The translations under genes and the position numbers were made by a program. From Hyphomicrobiales bacterium (GTDB taxonomy: Bacteria; Pseudomonadota; Alphaproteobacteria; Rhizobiales; Xanthobacteraceae), in the NCBI GenBank assembly GCA_013911975.1, contig JACESF010000017.1, positions 1 to 64,000 on the forward strand: a stretch of 64,000 nt of DNA, in the 5' to 3' direction. This document shows, in pieces, positions 24,639-33,254 of the stretch. Numbering within the stretch: position 1 is the first letter of the stretch; each line of letters begins with the position of its first letter. The notes beneath the pieces are model-generated. The model had not been told where the DNA came from. It was given only the letters and a program-made list of their open reading frames with translations, and ran no database searches.

Positions 24639-26069
24639 ATGACCCAATGGCCGGTTCACGCGACCATCGATGGCCCCATTGTGATGATCGGGTTCGGCTC
24701 GATCGGGCGCGGTACCCTGCCGCTCATCGAGCGCCATTTCGAATTCGACCGGTCCCGCTTCGTCGTCATCGACCCGGTGGATGACGACCGCGAAATCCTC
24801 GATGCGCGCGGCGTGCGCTTCATCCAGTCCGAGGTCACCGCCGAGAATTACCGCGACCTGCTCACCCCGCTGCTCACCGCCGGCGGCGGGCGCGGCTTCT
24901 GCGTGAACCTGTCGGTGGACGTGTCCTCCGTGGCCGTCATGGAGCTGTGCCGCGAGCTCGGCTGCCTCTATGTGGACACCGTGATCGAGCCCTGGAAGGG
25001 CTTCTATTTCGACGACACCAAGGGCCCCGAGGCGCGTTCCAACTACGCGCTGCGCGAGGGCCTGCTGGATGCCCGCCGCCGGTCGCCGGGCGGCCCCACC
25101 GCCGTGTCCACCTGCGGCGCCAATCCGGGCATGGTGTCCTGGTTCGTGAAGCAGGCGCTGCTCAACATCGCCCACGACACCGGCCTCGACCGGCCCGAGC
25201 CCCGCAGCCGCGAGGAATGGGCGCAGTTCGCCCGTGCGCTGGGCGTGAAGGGCATCCACATCGCCGAGCGCGACACCCAGCGCGCCCGCGATCCCAAGCC
25301 CCGCGACGTGTTCGTGAACACCTGGTCGGTGGAAGGCTTCGTCTCCGAGGGCCTGCAGCCGGCCGAACTGGGCTGGGGCACCCACGAGAAGGAACTGCCG
25401 CCGGATGGGCGCACCCACAAGGGCGGCTGCGGCGCGGCCATCTATCTCATGCACCCGGGCGCGCAGACCCGCGTGCGGAGCTGGACGCCCACCCCCGGCC
25501 CGCAGTTCGGCTTCCTCGTCACCCATAACGAGGCCATCTCCATCTCGGACTATCTGACGGTCCGCGACGGCGACAAGGTGCTCTACCGGCCCACCTGCCA
25601 CTATGCCTACCACCCGTCCAACGACGCAGTGCTCTCGCTGCACGAGATGTTCGGCGCGGGCGGGCGCATGCAGAGCGACTGGAAGATCCTCGACGAGCAC
25701 GAGATCGTGGATGGGTGCGACGAGCTGGGCGTGCTCATCTACGGCCACGCCAAGAACGCCTACTGGTTCGGCTCGCAGCTCTCCATCGAGGAGACCCGCA
25801 AGCTCGCCCCCTACCAGAACGCCACCGGCCTCCAGGTAACCTCCGCCGTGCTCGCGGGCATGGTCTGGGCGCTGGAGAACCCGGAAGCGGGCATCGTGGA
25901 GGCGGACGAGATGGATTTCCGCCGCTGCCTCGAAGTCCAGCTTCCCTATCTCGGCCCGGTCATCGGCACCTATACGGACTGGACGCCCCTCACCGAGCGG
26001 GTGCGCCTGTTCCCCGAGGATTTGGACCTGGAAGACCCCTGGCAGTTCAAGAACATCATCGTCCGCTGA
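24639..26069 (+). CDS. hss: Homospermidine synthase
   Basis: A 476-residue enzyme that makes sym-homospermidine from putrescine with NAD+ as cofactor. I recognise the bacterial Hss family: the Rossmann motif GFGSIGRGTLPLIERHF near residue 15-31, NLSVDVSSVAVMELC, YVDTVIEPWKGFYFDD, STCGANPGMVSWFVKQAL, GWGTHEKELPPDG, HPGAQTRVRSW and TVRDGDKVLYRPT. The ATG at 24639 follows AGAGGAG. Homospermidine replaces spermidine as the main polyamine in many rhizobia. Stand-alone gene with its own terminator. Confidence 0.95.
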   Translation: MTQWPVHATIDGPIVMIGFGSIGRGTLPLIERHFEFDRSRFVVIDPVDDDREILDARGVRFIQSEVTAENYRDLLTPLLTAGGGRGFCVNLSVDVSSVAVMELCRELGCLYVDTVIEPWKGFYFDDTKGPEARSNYALREGLLDARRRSPGGPTAVSTCGANPGMVSWFVKQALLNIAHDTGLDRPEPRSREEWAQFARALGVKGIHIAERDTQRARDPKPRDVFVNTWSVEGFVSEGLQPAELGWGTHEKELPPDGRTHKGGCGAAIYLMHPGAQTRVRSWTPTPGPQFGFLVTHNEAISISDYLTVRDGDKVLYRPTCHYAYHPSNDAVLSLHEMFGAGGRMQSDWKILDEHEIVDGCDELGVLIYGHAKNAYWFGSQLSIEETRKLAPYQNATGLQVTSAVLAGMVWALENPEAGIVEADEMDFRRCLEVQLPYLGPVIGTYTDWTPLTERVRLFPEDLDLEDPWQFKNIIVR

Positions 26070-26095
26070 GGACGTGATCTTCGCTTGAATGACAG

Positions 26096-26125
26096 GCGCG
26101 GGGGCCGGACATCCGGCCCCCGCGC
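26096..26125 (+). terminator. Strong hairpin terminator after hss
   Basis: Perfect 13-bp arms starting GCGCGGGGGCCGG around the loop ACAT, 26 bases after the hss stop, followed by the moderately T-rich TGCGTTTC. The hairpin is very stable even though the T-run is poor. Confidence 0.65.
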
Positions 26126-26212
26126 TGCGTTTCAGGGGGGCTCTGGAGTGCGACCGTACACGAGGTCGGATCGCGTTTCGGAGCGAGGGACGGCTGGCGG
26201 CCTATTAGGTCC

Positions 26213-26241
26213 GTCATGCTCGGACAAGCCGGGCAATCACG
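26213..26241. repeat. Fragment resembling the inverted-repeat element at 31962-32055
   Basis: The sequence starting GTCATGCTCGGACAAGCCGG and ending with GCAATCACG resembles one arm of the element at 31962-31992 (GTCATGCCCGGG...CATCCACG). The match is imperfect in the middle. It lies in the gap between hss and the hydrolase gene, which otherwise holds nothing but the hss terminator. Confidence 0.3.
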
Positions 26242-26287
26242 CTGCCGCCCGACGAAATCCGTCCAGACCGCCGGAATGTCGATCGCA

Positions 26288-27493
26288 CTAGCCGGCGCGG
26301 TCCAGCACCGTGTCGAGCCAGTCAAACACCTCGCGGTTGAACAGGCTGCGCGCCCCGCTCTCGCAATGGCCGCCCGCGCCCTCCGCCGCCGCGAAGACGT
26401 GGAAGCGCTTCTCGCAGGTGAGCGCATCGAAGAGGCGCCGGGCCGTAATGCCGATGGCGTCGCCCTGCGCGCCGCAGATCATGGTGGGGCAGGCGATCTC
26501 CCGCGCATGGCCGTCGTTCGTGTAGGCGGCGGTGGATTTCAGGAAGTCGAGCGGCGTCGCGCAGCCGTTCACCAGCAGCCCGCGCCGCAGCGCCCAGCCG
26601 CCGGAAATGTCGCCGAGCCGCCGGTCCAGGATGCGCCCCAGCACGGCGAGGACGAGCCGGTTGCCGTCGGGAAGCTGGCGGCCGATCCAGCCGGGCAGGC
26701 GGGCGCGGGCCTCTTCCAGAACCGAGAACTGGCCGGGGTCCGCCACCAGCGCCGCGAGGCGCGGCTCGAACGCCGCCGCGCGCGGCGCCAGATAGCCGCC
26801 GAGGCTGATGCCCATGAGCGCGATGCGGCCCTGGTCCACCTCCGGGCGGGTGCAGGCATGGTCCATCACTGGGCCGAGCACGGCCTCCCAGTCGGGCCGC
26901 AGGGTGAGGCCCTGCTTGAACAGGGCCCGGCCCTGGCCCGGCCCGTCATAGGCCAGCACGTTGTAGCCGCGCGCCAGGGCGGCGCGCCCGCTCATGAAAT
27001 AGCTTTCCTCCGCCGTGCCGTCATAGCCGCCGGTCAGGATGAGGGTCCGGCGCGGGGTGCCCGATGTGTCGGGCGCGAAGAACAGGCCGTGCAGCGTCGT
27101 GTCGCCGAACGGGATCTCGATGCTCTCCGCCGGCCGCTCCATGAGCGCCATGGCACGGGCGAAGGCCTCGGCCTGGCGGTCATAGGCGGCGACCGCGCGG
27201 GGATCGAGCGGGGGCTGGAACAGGAAGGTGTAGGAGGCGCGGAAATAATTGGAGGCGCGCAGGAAGGCGTCGCGCGCGCTCACCGCGTGGCCGGCCACGA
27301 GGCTCGCCTGCCCCGCGTCATAGATGCGCTCGGCGAGCGCGGTCCATTCCGCATGCCAGCGCTCCGGGTCCCGGTCGGGAATGCGCGCCGCCAACGCCAG
27401 GCACTCGCCGATGTCCGCGCCGCCGTCATAGGTGTGGCCGAGCGCCCGCAGGAACTGGGCGTCGAACATCTCGTCCTTGAAGAAGCGCCCCAT
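26288..27493 (-). CDS. Alpha/beta-hydrolase of the FrsA/pseudooxynicotine-hydrolase type
   Basis: A 401-residue hydrolase with an N-terminal helical cap (about residues 1-130) and a C-terminal alpha/beta-hydrolase core. The nucleophile elbow is GISLGG (Ser), preceded by LTGGYDGTAEESYFMSGRAALARG and YDGPGQGRALF; the acid follows in MICGAQGDAIG and the His in GAGGHCESG. This layout is that of 2,6-dihydropseudooxynicotine hydrolase and similar C-C or ester hydrolases. Start chosen at 27493 because GGAGG lies 10 bases upstream. It diverges from an MFS gene with a 17-bp palindrome between. Substrate unknown. Confidence 0.82.
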   Translation of the reverse strand: MGRFFKDEMFDAQFLRALGHTYDGGADIGECLALAARIPDRDPERWHAEWTALAERIYDAGQASLVAGHAVSARDAFLRASNYFRASYTFLFQPPLDPRAVAAYDRQAEAFARAMALMERPAESIEIPFGDTTLHGLFFAPDTSGTPRRTLILTGGYDGTAEESYFMSGRAALARGYNVLAYDGPGQGRALFKQGLTLRPDWEAVLGPVMDHACTRPEVDQGRIALMGISLGGYLAPRAAAFEPRLAALVADPGQFSVLEEARARLPGWIGRQLPDGNRLVLAVLGRILDRRLGDISGGWALRRGLLVNGCATPLDFLKSTAAYTNDGHAREIACPTMICGAQGDAIGITARRLFDALTCEKRFHVFAAAEGAGGHCESGARSLFNREVFDWLDTVLDRAG

Positions 27494-27599
27494 CTGCCGC
27501 CAGCCTCCATCCCGCATGTGCAGCAATAAACCAGAAACAGTGCGGACCCGGAACACGGCGATGCCGGCCGGCTGCATGCCAGCCCTGCGGCGGGGTGTC

Positions 27600-27616
27600 T
27601 TGCTGCATTGCAGCAA
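27600..27616. promoter_or_regulatory. 17-bp palindrome TTGCTGCATTGCAGCAA in a divergent promoter
   Basis: A perfect 8+1+8 palindrome lies 41 bases before the MFS start and 107 bases from the hydrolase start. A half-site TGCAGCAA recurs at 27519-27526, nearer the hydrolase. The core CTGC-N3-GCAG matches what I remember of PhaR binding sites in PHB metabolism, and its centre TGCATTGCA also occurs before phaZ. A divergent operator controlling both genes is likely; the regulator is not encoded next to it. Confidence 0.6.
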
Positions 27617-27656
27617 TCCCGGCAAGCTGACGGCGCCATCGCAGTCTGGAGGCGGG

Positions 27657-28835
27657 ATGCCGCTGTCACTCCTTTCGCTGGCCGTCGCCGCCTTCGGCAT
27701 CGGCACCACCGAATTCGTCATCATGGGCTTGCTGCCCGACGTGGCGCGCGACCTCGGCGTGTCCATTCCCTCCGCCGGGCTGCTGGTGACGGGCTATGCG
27801 CTGGGCGTGGTGGTGGGCGCGCCCATCCTGGCGGTGCTCACCGCGCGCCTGCCGCGCAAGGGGACGCTCATCGGCCTCATGGCCATGTTCATCGGCGGCA
27901 ACGTGCTGTGCGCGCTCGCGCCCTCCTACGGCCTGCTCATGGGCGCGCGGGTCGCCACCGCCTTGTGCCACGCGGCCTTCTTCGGCATCGGCTCCGTGGT
28001 GGCGGCGGACCTCGTGCCGCGCGACCGGCGGGCCCAGGCCATCGCGCTCATGTTCGCGGGCCTCACCCTCGCTAATGTCCTCGGCGTGCCGGCGGGCACC
28101 GCGTTCGGCCAGTTGATGGGCTGGCGCGCCACCTTCTGGGCGGTGGCGGCCATCGGCATCGCCGCCCTGGTCGCCCTCACCATATTGCTCCCGGCGCGCC
28201 TGCCCATGGCGGGCGGCAGCATCCTCACCGAGTTCCGGGTGCTGAAGGATCCCCAGGTGGGGCTCGCCATGCTCATCAGCGTGGTGACGTCCGCCAGCCT
28301 GTTCTGCGTCTTCACCTATATCTCGCCGCTGCTCTCCGCCACCGCGGGCCTCTCGCCGGACGCCATCACGGGCGCCCTGCTTCTGTTCGGCGCGGGCCTC
28401 ACCGCCGGCAACATGCTGGGCGGCAAGCTGGCGGACTGGCGGCTCATGCCCTCGCTCATGGCGACTTTGGTGGCCATCATCGCCATCCTGCTGGTGTTCG
28501 TGCCCGCGAGCCGCGCGCCGGTGTCCGCGCTGGTGGTGCTGCCGCTGTGGGGCGTCCTCGCCTTCGCGCTCGTGCCGCTGCTCCAATTGCGGGTGGTGGA
28601 TACGGCGGGCGCGGCGCCGAACCTCGCCTCCACCCTCAACCAGGGCGCCTTCAACCTGGGCAATGCGCTCGGCGCCTGGATCGGCGGGCTCGCCATTACG
28701 GCGGGCGTGGCCTATGCGCACCTGCCGCTGGTGGCCGCGCTGCTCTCCGCCGCCGCGCTCGGCCTCAGTGCGGTGTCGGCGCTGATGGACCGCGCCGCCC
28801 CGCGCCGGGGCGGGCGGTGCCCGGCCGCCCGTTAA
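27657..28835 (+). CDS. MFS transporter of the DHA1 (AraJ/YdhP-like) group
   Basis: A 392-residue, 12-helix carrier. The N-terminus AVAAFGIGTTEFVIMGLLPDVARDLGVSIPSAG is characteristic of the AraJ/YdhP sugar-or-drug efflux group, with LVTGYALGVVVGAP and the family loop ARLPRKGTL. The ATG at 27657 is preceded by GGAGG. Members usually export purine ribonucleosides, arabinose or drugs. Divergent from the alpha/beta-hydrolase with a shared operator, so it may move that enzyme's substrate or product. Confidence 0.85.
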   Translation: MPLSLLSLAVAAFGIGTTEFVIMGLLPDVARDLGVSIPSAGLLVTGYALGVVVGAPILAVLTARLPRKGTLIGLMAMFIGGNVLCALAPSYGLLMGARVATALCHAAFFGIGSVVAADLVPRDRRAQAIALMFAGLTLANVLGVPAGTAFGQLMGWRATFWAVAAIGIAALVALTILLPARLPMAGGSILTEFRVLKDPQVGLAMLISVVTSASLFCVFTYISPLLSATAGLSPDAITGALLLFGAGLTAGNMLGGKLADWRLMPSLMATLVAIIAILLVFVPASRAPVSALVVLPLWGVLAFALVPLLQLRVVDTAGAAPNLASTLNQGAFNLGNALGAWIGGLAITAGVAYAHLPLVAALLSAAALGLSAVSALMDRAAPRRGGRCPAAR

Positions 28836-28979
28836 CGTTTTGGGCACGCTGACTCCCGGTCCCCGGCCGTCCGCGCCCGATCTTTACCAGTGGGCAAGGC
28901 CCGCCCCCTAGCGTCGCCACATCCGGGAGGTCGCTCTTCCGGTTGGGCTCGCGAGGCCCGTTTGGCCGAGGGTGTGGCG

Positions 28980-29144
28980 ATGAAACTTCTTTTGACCCGC
29001 TTCGTGAAGGAAGAGCGCGGCTCCACCGCGCTGGAATACGGACTGATCGCGGCCGGCCTCTCCATCGCCATCGTCACCGTCCTCACCCAGGTGGGCTTCA
29101 CCCTCGTGCGCCTGAAGGCGGCGAGCGCGGTGGCGGGCAACTGA
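28980..29144 (+). CDS. Flp/Fap-type pilin
   Basis: A 54-residue prepilin. The N-terminal leader MKLLLTRFVKEERGSTALEY carries the class IVb cleavage signature G-S-T-A-L-E-Y with processing after Gly14, followed by the hydrophobic helix (GLIAAGLSIAIVTVLTQVG). Flp pilins are exported and assembled by Tad machinery. Only a prepilin peptidase follows here; no tad/cpa ATPase or secretin genes are in the window. GAGGGT serves as ribosome-binding site. Confidence 0.92.
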   Translation: MKLLLTRFVKEERGSTALEYGLIAAGLSIAIVTVLTQVGFTLVRLKAASAVAGN

Positions 29145-29167
29145 ACCGGCACGGCCGCGCGTCCTTC

Positions 29168-29626
29168 ATGGAGACCTCCCTGCCCATCCTCCTGGTCCAT
29201 TGGCTGGTGCCCGCCGCCCTGGCGCTGGCCATCGCCTGCGACCTCGTGGGCCGGATCATTCCCAATACCGTCGTGGCGGTTCTGGTGGCGGGCTTCGCCG
29301 TGCTGTGCCTCCTGGGCGAGGTGCCGGAAATCCCCGTGCGGCTCGGCCTCGCCGCCCTGGTCCTGGCGGCGGGCTTCGCCCTGTTCGCGCAGGACGTGGT
29401 GGGCGCGGGCGATGCCAAGCTCGCCGCCGCCCTCGCCCTCTGGCTCGACCCGGCCCAGTTCCCGGTCTTCGCGTTGCTGTGCGGGGCCATCGGCCTGCTG
29501 CTGGTGGGCGCCGCCACCTGGTCGGCACGGCGCAAGGCGGGCATTCCCACCCTGCCTTATGGGGTGGCGCTGGCGGGGGCGGGCCTGCTCCTGTTCCCCC
29601 ATTCGGTGCTCATGGCCGCCGCCTGA
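29168..29626 (+). CDS. Prepilin peptidase, CpaA/TadV-type (A24 aspartic protease)
   Basis: A 152-residue inner-membrane protease with about five or six helices. The two catalytic Asp are seen in ACDLVGRIIPN (start of the first loop) and VGAGDAKL (the GxGD motif). The short form without methylase domain is the TadV/CpaA type. It starts 23 bases after the pilin gene and surely processes it. Confidence 0.92.
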   Translation: METSLPILLVHWLVPAALALAIACDLVGRIIPNTVVAVLVAGFAVLCLLGEVPEIPVRLGLAALVLAAGFALFAQDVVGAGDAKLAAALALWLDPAQFPVFALLCGAIGLLLVGAATWSARRKAGIPTLPYGVALAGAGLLLFPHSVLMAAA

Positions 29627-29678
29627 CGGTTTCGCGCCGCGCGAACCTCGTGCTACCTCCAGAAGAGGAGGGATTTCC

Positions 29679-31043
29679 ATGACCGACTGCTTCGCTTCCG
29701 CCGATGTGCCGAGCCTTCCCGTCTGGGGCGTGACGTCCGAGAGCCTGAACGGCGCCGACGTGCCGGAGGCGGCCCGCGCCTTCGCCCGCGCCGCCGGCTT
29801 TTCCGGCGAGGCGGGCAAGCTGCTGGCGGTGCCGGACGGGCAAGGCGCGGTCGCGGGTTTCCTGTTCGGCCTCCCGGCCAAGGGCGACGGCTTCGCGGCC
29901 GGGGCGCTGCCGGGCCTGCTGCCGGCGGGGCAGGTGGTGCATCTGGAGGGCGCCTTCTCGGTCCATTCGGCGCTGGCCTTCGGCCTCGGCACTTATCGCT
30001 TCGACCGCTACAAGGCGAAGAAGGCGGGCAGCCTCGCGCGGCTGAAGCCGGGCGCGGGCGACGATGCGGCCGCCCTGTCGCGCACGCTTGCCGCCGTGTT
30101 CCTGGTGCGCGACCTCGTCAACACGCCCTCCAACGACATGGGTCCGGCGGAACTGGAAGCCGCCGCCCGCGCGCTCGCGTCCGCCCATGGGGCGCAGGTG
30201 CGGGTGGTGGAGGGCGACGCGCTTCTGTCGGCCAACTTCCCCCTCATCCACGCGGTGGGCCGCGCCTCTCCCCGCGCCCCGCGCCTCATCGATCTGACCT
30301 GGGGCGACCCTGCCCATCCCAAGGTGACGCTGGTGGGCAAGGGCGTGTGCTTCGACACGGGCGGGCTCGACATCAAGCCGTCGTCCGGCATGCTGCTCAT
30401 GAAGAAGGACATGGGCGGGGCCGCCCATGCGCTGGGCCTCGCCTCCCTCGTCATGGCGCGGGGGCTCAAGGTGCGCCTGCGGGTGCTGATCGCGGCGGTG
30501 GAGAATTCCATCGCGGGCGACGCCTTCCGCCCCGGCGACATCCTTCCGAGCCGCAAGGGCATCAGCGTGGAGATCGGCAATACCGATGCGGAGGGCCGCC
30601 TCGTGCTCGCCGACGCGCTGGCGCTGGCGGACGAAGAGGCGCCCGAGCTTCTGGTGGACTTCGCCACCCTCACCGGCGCCGCCCGCGTGGCGCTGGGTCC
30701 CCACCTGCCGCCCGCCTATACGGACGACGACGCGCTGGCCGCCGACCTTGCCCGCCATGCGGTGGCGCAGGCCGATCCCCTGTGGCGCATGCCGCTCTGG
30801 AAGCCCTACCTCTCCATGATGGAGAGCAAGGTGGCGGACATCAACAATGCGGGCTCCGGGGGCTTCGCCGGCTCCATCACGGCGGCGCTGTTCATGTCGC
30901 GCTTCGTGGAGGCGGCCGCGTCGTGGCTGCATCTCGACATCTATGCCTGGAACCCCTCCGCGCGGCCGGGACGGCCGGAAGGCGGCGAGGCGCAGACCAT
31001 CCGCGCCCTCGACGCCGTGCTGGCGGAGCGCTACGGCGCATGA
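29679..31043 (+). CDS. M17 leucyl aminopeptidase family protein
   Basis: A 454-residue metallo-aminopeptidase. The C-terminal catalytic domain contains VGKGVCFDTGGLDIKPS (Lys/Asp ligands), MKKDMGGAA, the signature NTDAEGRLVLADAL with the metal ligands and catalytic Arg, and DFATLTGAARVALG. The N-terminal domain is divergent, as in the subgroup of alphaproteobacterial PepA-like enzymes. AGGAGGG precedes the ATG. It removes N-terminal residues from peptides in the cytoplasm. The stop overlaps the start of the NlpC/P60 gene (ATGA). Confidence 0.92.
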   Translation: MTDCFASADVPSLPVWGVTSESLNGADVPEAARAFARAAGFSGEAGKLLAVPDGQGAVAGFLFGLPAKGDGFAAGALPGLLPAGQVVHLEGAFSVHSALAFGLGTYRFDRYKAKKAGSLARLKPGAGDDAAALSRTLAAVFLVRDLVNTPSNDMGPAELEAAARALASAHGAQVRVVEGDALLSANFPLIHAVGRASPRAPRLIDLTWGDPAHPKVTLVGKGVCFDTGGLDIKPSSGMLLMKKDMGGAAHALGLASLVMARGLKVRLRVLIAAVENSIAGDAFRPGDILPSRKGISVEIGNTDAEGRLVLADALALADEEAPELLVDFATLTGAARVALGPHLPPAYTDDDALAADLARHAVAQADPLWRMPLWKPYLSMMESKVADINNAGSGGFAGSITAALFMSRFVEAAASWLHLDIYAWNPSARPGRPEGGEAQTIRALDAVLAERYGA

Positions 31044-31882
31044 CCCGCGATCCCCGGTTGACCGCCGCGCGGGCGGACCTCGCGGCGGAGGCCCTGCGCG
31101 GCCTCGTGGAGGCGCCCCGCTATGTCGAGGGGCACCACCGCGTGGTGGCCGAGCCGGTGGCCCCGCTGCGCCACGCCCCCTTCTCCGTGGCGGGCCTCGA
31201 TACCGAGGCGCTGCTGGGCGAGGGCGTCACGGTCTATGACCAGGACGCGGAGGGCTGGTCCTGGGTGCAGCTCGATGCGGACGGCTATGTGGGCTACATG
31301 CCCAGCGAGATGCTGCGCGTGCCCGCCGCCCCGGCCACGCACCGGGTGAGCGCGCCGCGCACCTTCCTGTTCCCCGGCCCGGACATCAAGATGCCGCCGC
31401 TGACCACCTTCCCGTTCGGCGCCCGGCTGGCGGTGCGGGAGGCGGGCGAGCGCTTCCTGCGCCTCGCGGAGGGCTTCGTGTTCGCGGGCCATGCGGTGCC
31501 GCTGGACGCGCGGGAGGCGGATTTCGTGGCGGTGGCTACGCGGTTCGTCGGCACGCCCTATCTGTGGGGCGGGCGCTCCGCCTTCGGGCTCGATTGCTCG
31601 GGCCTTGTCCAGACGGCGCTGGCCGCCTGCGGGCAGGACTGCCCCCGCGACAGCGACATGCAGGAGACGGCGCTGGGCGCGCCCGTGCCGCTCGACGGTC
31701 CCTTCCTGCGCGGCGACCTGCTGTTCTGGCCGGGCCATGTGGCCATCGTGGAGGATCCGCAGACCCTGCTCCACGCCAATGCCTTCCACATGATGGTGGC
31801 GCGCGAGCCGCTGGACGCCGCGCTCGCCCGTATCGCCGCCGTCACGCCGTTGCGCAGCGCAAGGCGGCTGCCGGGCGGCTAG
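31040..31882 (+). CDS. NlpC/P60-family peptidoglycan endopeptidase with SH3-like domains
   Basis: A 280-residue protein. Residues about 25-150 form two bacterial SH3-like segments (LLGEGVTVYDQDAEGWSWVQLDADGYVGYM and the LAVREAGERFL region). The C-terminal NlpC/P60 domain has GTPYLWGGRSAFGLDCSGLVQ with the catalytic Cys, PGHVAIVED with the His, and HANAFH. These enzymes cut gamma-D-Glu-mDAP or recycle muropeptides. No signal peptide is visible, and the ATGA overlap with a cytosolic aminopeptidase suggests joint cytoplasmic peptide recycling (the pairing is common in rhizobia). Confidence 0.92.
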   Translation: MTRDPRLTAARADLAAEALRGLVEAPRYVEGHHRVVAEPVAPLRHAPFSVAGLDTEALLGEGVTVYDQDAEGWSWVQLDADGYVGYMPSEMLRVPAAPATHRVSAPRTFLFPGPDIKMPPLTTFPFGARLAVREAGERFLRLAEGFVFAGHAVPLDAREADFVAVATRFVGTPYLWGGRSAFGLDCSGLVQTALAACGQDCPRDSDMQETALGAPVPLDGPFLRGDLLFWPGHVAIVEDPQTLLHANAFHMMVAREPLDAALARIAAVTPLRSARRLPGG

Positions 31883-31904
31883 GGTCGATCGCGCCTGGGA
31901 TGGT

Positions 31905-31964
31905 GCACTTGGGATCGGCGCACTTGGGATCGGCGCACTTGGGGTCGGCGCACTTGGGTCCGTC
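31905..31964. repeat. Four tandem copies of a 15-bp repeat
   Basis: The unit GCACTTGGGATCGGC occurs at 31905-31919 and 31920-31934 exactly, then with one change (GGGGTCGGC) at 31935-31949, and a diverged fourth copy at 31950-31964. It follows the NlpC gene by 22 bases and runs straight into the inverted-repeat element. It is a minisatellite, possibly variable in copy number between strains. Confidence 0.85.
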
Positions 31965-32055
31965 ATGCCCGGGCTCGTCCCGGGCATCCACGCCTCAGGG
32001 TCGAGCGTGAACCCAGCCGGACCCCGTGGATGGCCGGGACAAGCCCGGCCATGAC
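31962..32055. repeat. Palindromic interspersed element with 31-bp imperfect arms
   Basis: Arm 1 (31962-31992, beginning GTCATGCCCGGGCTCG) and arm 2 (32025-32055, ending GCCCGGCCATGAC) are inverted copies with three mismatches around a 32-base centre. Each arm is itself near-palindromic. This looks like a family of short intergenic repeats common in Xanthobacteraceae and related bacteria (recognised from memory). It lies between convergent genes and may also end transcription. Confidence 0.6.
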
Positions 32056-32111
32056 CCGGCGCGGGTATGCAAACGCTGGAAAAGCCTGCCTTTGGTGACG
32101 ACCGGTCGGAC

Positions 32112-33254
32112 CTAACCCTCCGCCGCGCCTGTCCCCGGCGCGGGGTTGGCGAGGGCGACGCCCTTCACCTGGATATAGACCGCCATCCCGTCCGCCAGTC
32201 CCAGAAGCTCCCAGGAGCGGCGGGTGACGCGGGCGAGGAGCCGGTCGCCGTCCCCCGCCGCGCCGAGGCCGAGCACCACCGTCATCTCGGTGTCCCGCAG
32301 GGCGGAGGCGGAGAGGATGCGGCCCTCCAGCACGTTGAGGATGGTGCTGGGCGAGGGCGGCGTCACCGCGAGGCTCACGTCTCCCGCCACCACGCTGAGC
32401 CGCCGCCGGTCGCCCACGGCGCCGGGCGTCGCGGGCACGAGGAAGCGCCCGCCGCGCACCGACAGCTCGGTGAGGCCATAGGCATCGTCCTGGCGCGCGA
32501 TGGCGGCGTCGAGGCTCACGCTCGCGTCCCGGCCCGCCGCCAGCGGCAGGGACGGGTCGCTCTGGAGCACGGCCAGCGGCCCGCTCGCCCGCACCCGGCC
32601 GCGCTCCATGAGCACCAGATGGTCGGCAAGGCGCTCCACCTCCGCCATGTCGTGGCTCACATAGAGCACCGGCAGGTCGAGGGCGGCGTGCAGCCGCTCA
32701 AGGAAGGGCAGGATCTCGTCCTTGGTGGCGCGGTCCAGCGCCGAGAGCGGCTCGTCCATGAGCAGCAGGCGCGGCTGGGAGAGCAGCGCCCGGCCCACCG
32801 CCACGCGCTGGCGCTCGCCGCCGGACAGGTTCTGCGGCGCGCGGTCCAGCAGGTGGGCGAGGCCGAGCAGCCGCACCACCTCGTCGAACGGAATGGCGTG
32901 CGCGCCTTGGCGGCGCGGCGCGCCGAACAGCAGGTTCCGCCGCACCGAGAGGTGGGGGAACAGGCTCGCCTCCTGGAACACATAGCCCACCGGGCGGCGG
33001 TGCGTGGGGCGGAAGGCGGATGCGTCCTGCCACGTCTCGCCCGCCACCACGCAGGTGCCCGGCAGCCGGTTCAGCCCCGCGATGCAGCGCAGGACCGTGG
33101 TCTTGCCGCAGCCGGACGGCCCGAACAGCGCGGTGACGCCGCGCGCGGGAAGGGTGAGGGAGACATCGAGCACGAACGCGCCCAGCGTGCCGCAGAAGGC
33201 TGCGGTGATGATAGGGCCGTCCGTGATCGTGGGCGGGGCGGCGGCGAAAGTCAT
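32112..33254 (-). CDS. modC: Molybdate ABC transporter, ATP-binding protein
   Basis: A 380-residue ATPase. Walker A is GPSGCGKTT, the signature [15 protein letters not shown], Walker [12 protein letters not shown], and the H-loop YVSHDMAEV. The C-terminal 130 residues form the regulatory molybdate-binding TOBE/Mop domain ([23 protein letters not shown]). The ATG overlaps the modB stop (ATGA). It powers uptake of molybdate through ModB. Last gene of modEABC. Confidence 0.95.
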   Translation of the reverse strand: MTFAAAPPTITDGPIITAAFCGTLGAFVLDVSLTLPARGVTALFGPSGCGKTTVLRCIAGLNRLPGTCVVAGETWQDASAFRPTHRRPVGYVFQEASLFPHLSVRRNLLFGAPRRQGAHAIPFDEVVRLLGLAHLLDRAPQNLSGGERQRVAVGRALLSQPRLLLMDEPLSALDRATKDEILPFLERLHAALDLPVLYVSHDMAEVERLADHLVLMERGRVRASGPLAVLQSDPSLPLAAGRDASVSLDAAIARQDDAYGLTELSVRGGRFLVPATPGAVGDRRRLSVVAGDVSLAVTPPSPSTILNVLEGRILSASALRDTEMTVVLGLGAAGDGDRLLARVTRRSWELLGLADGMAVYIQVKGVALANPAPGTGAAEG

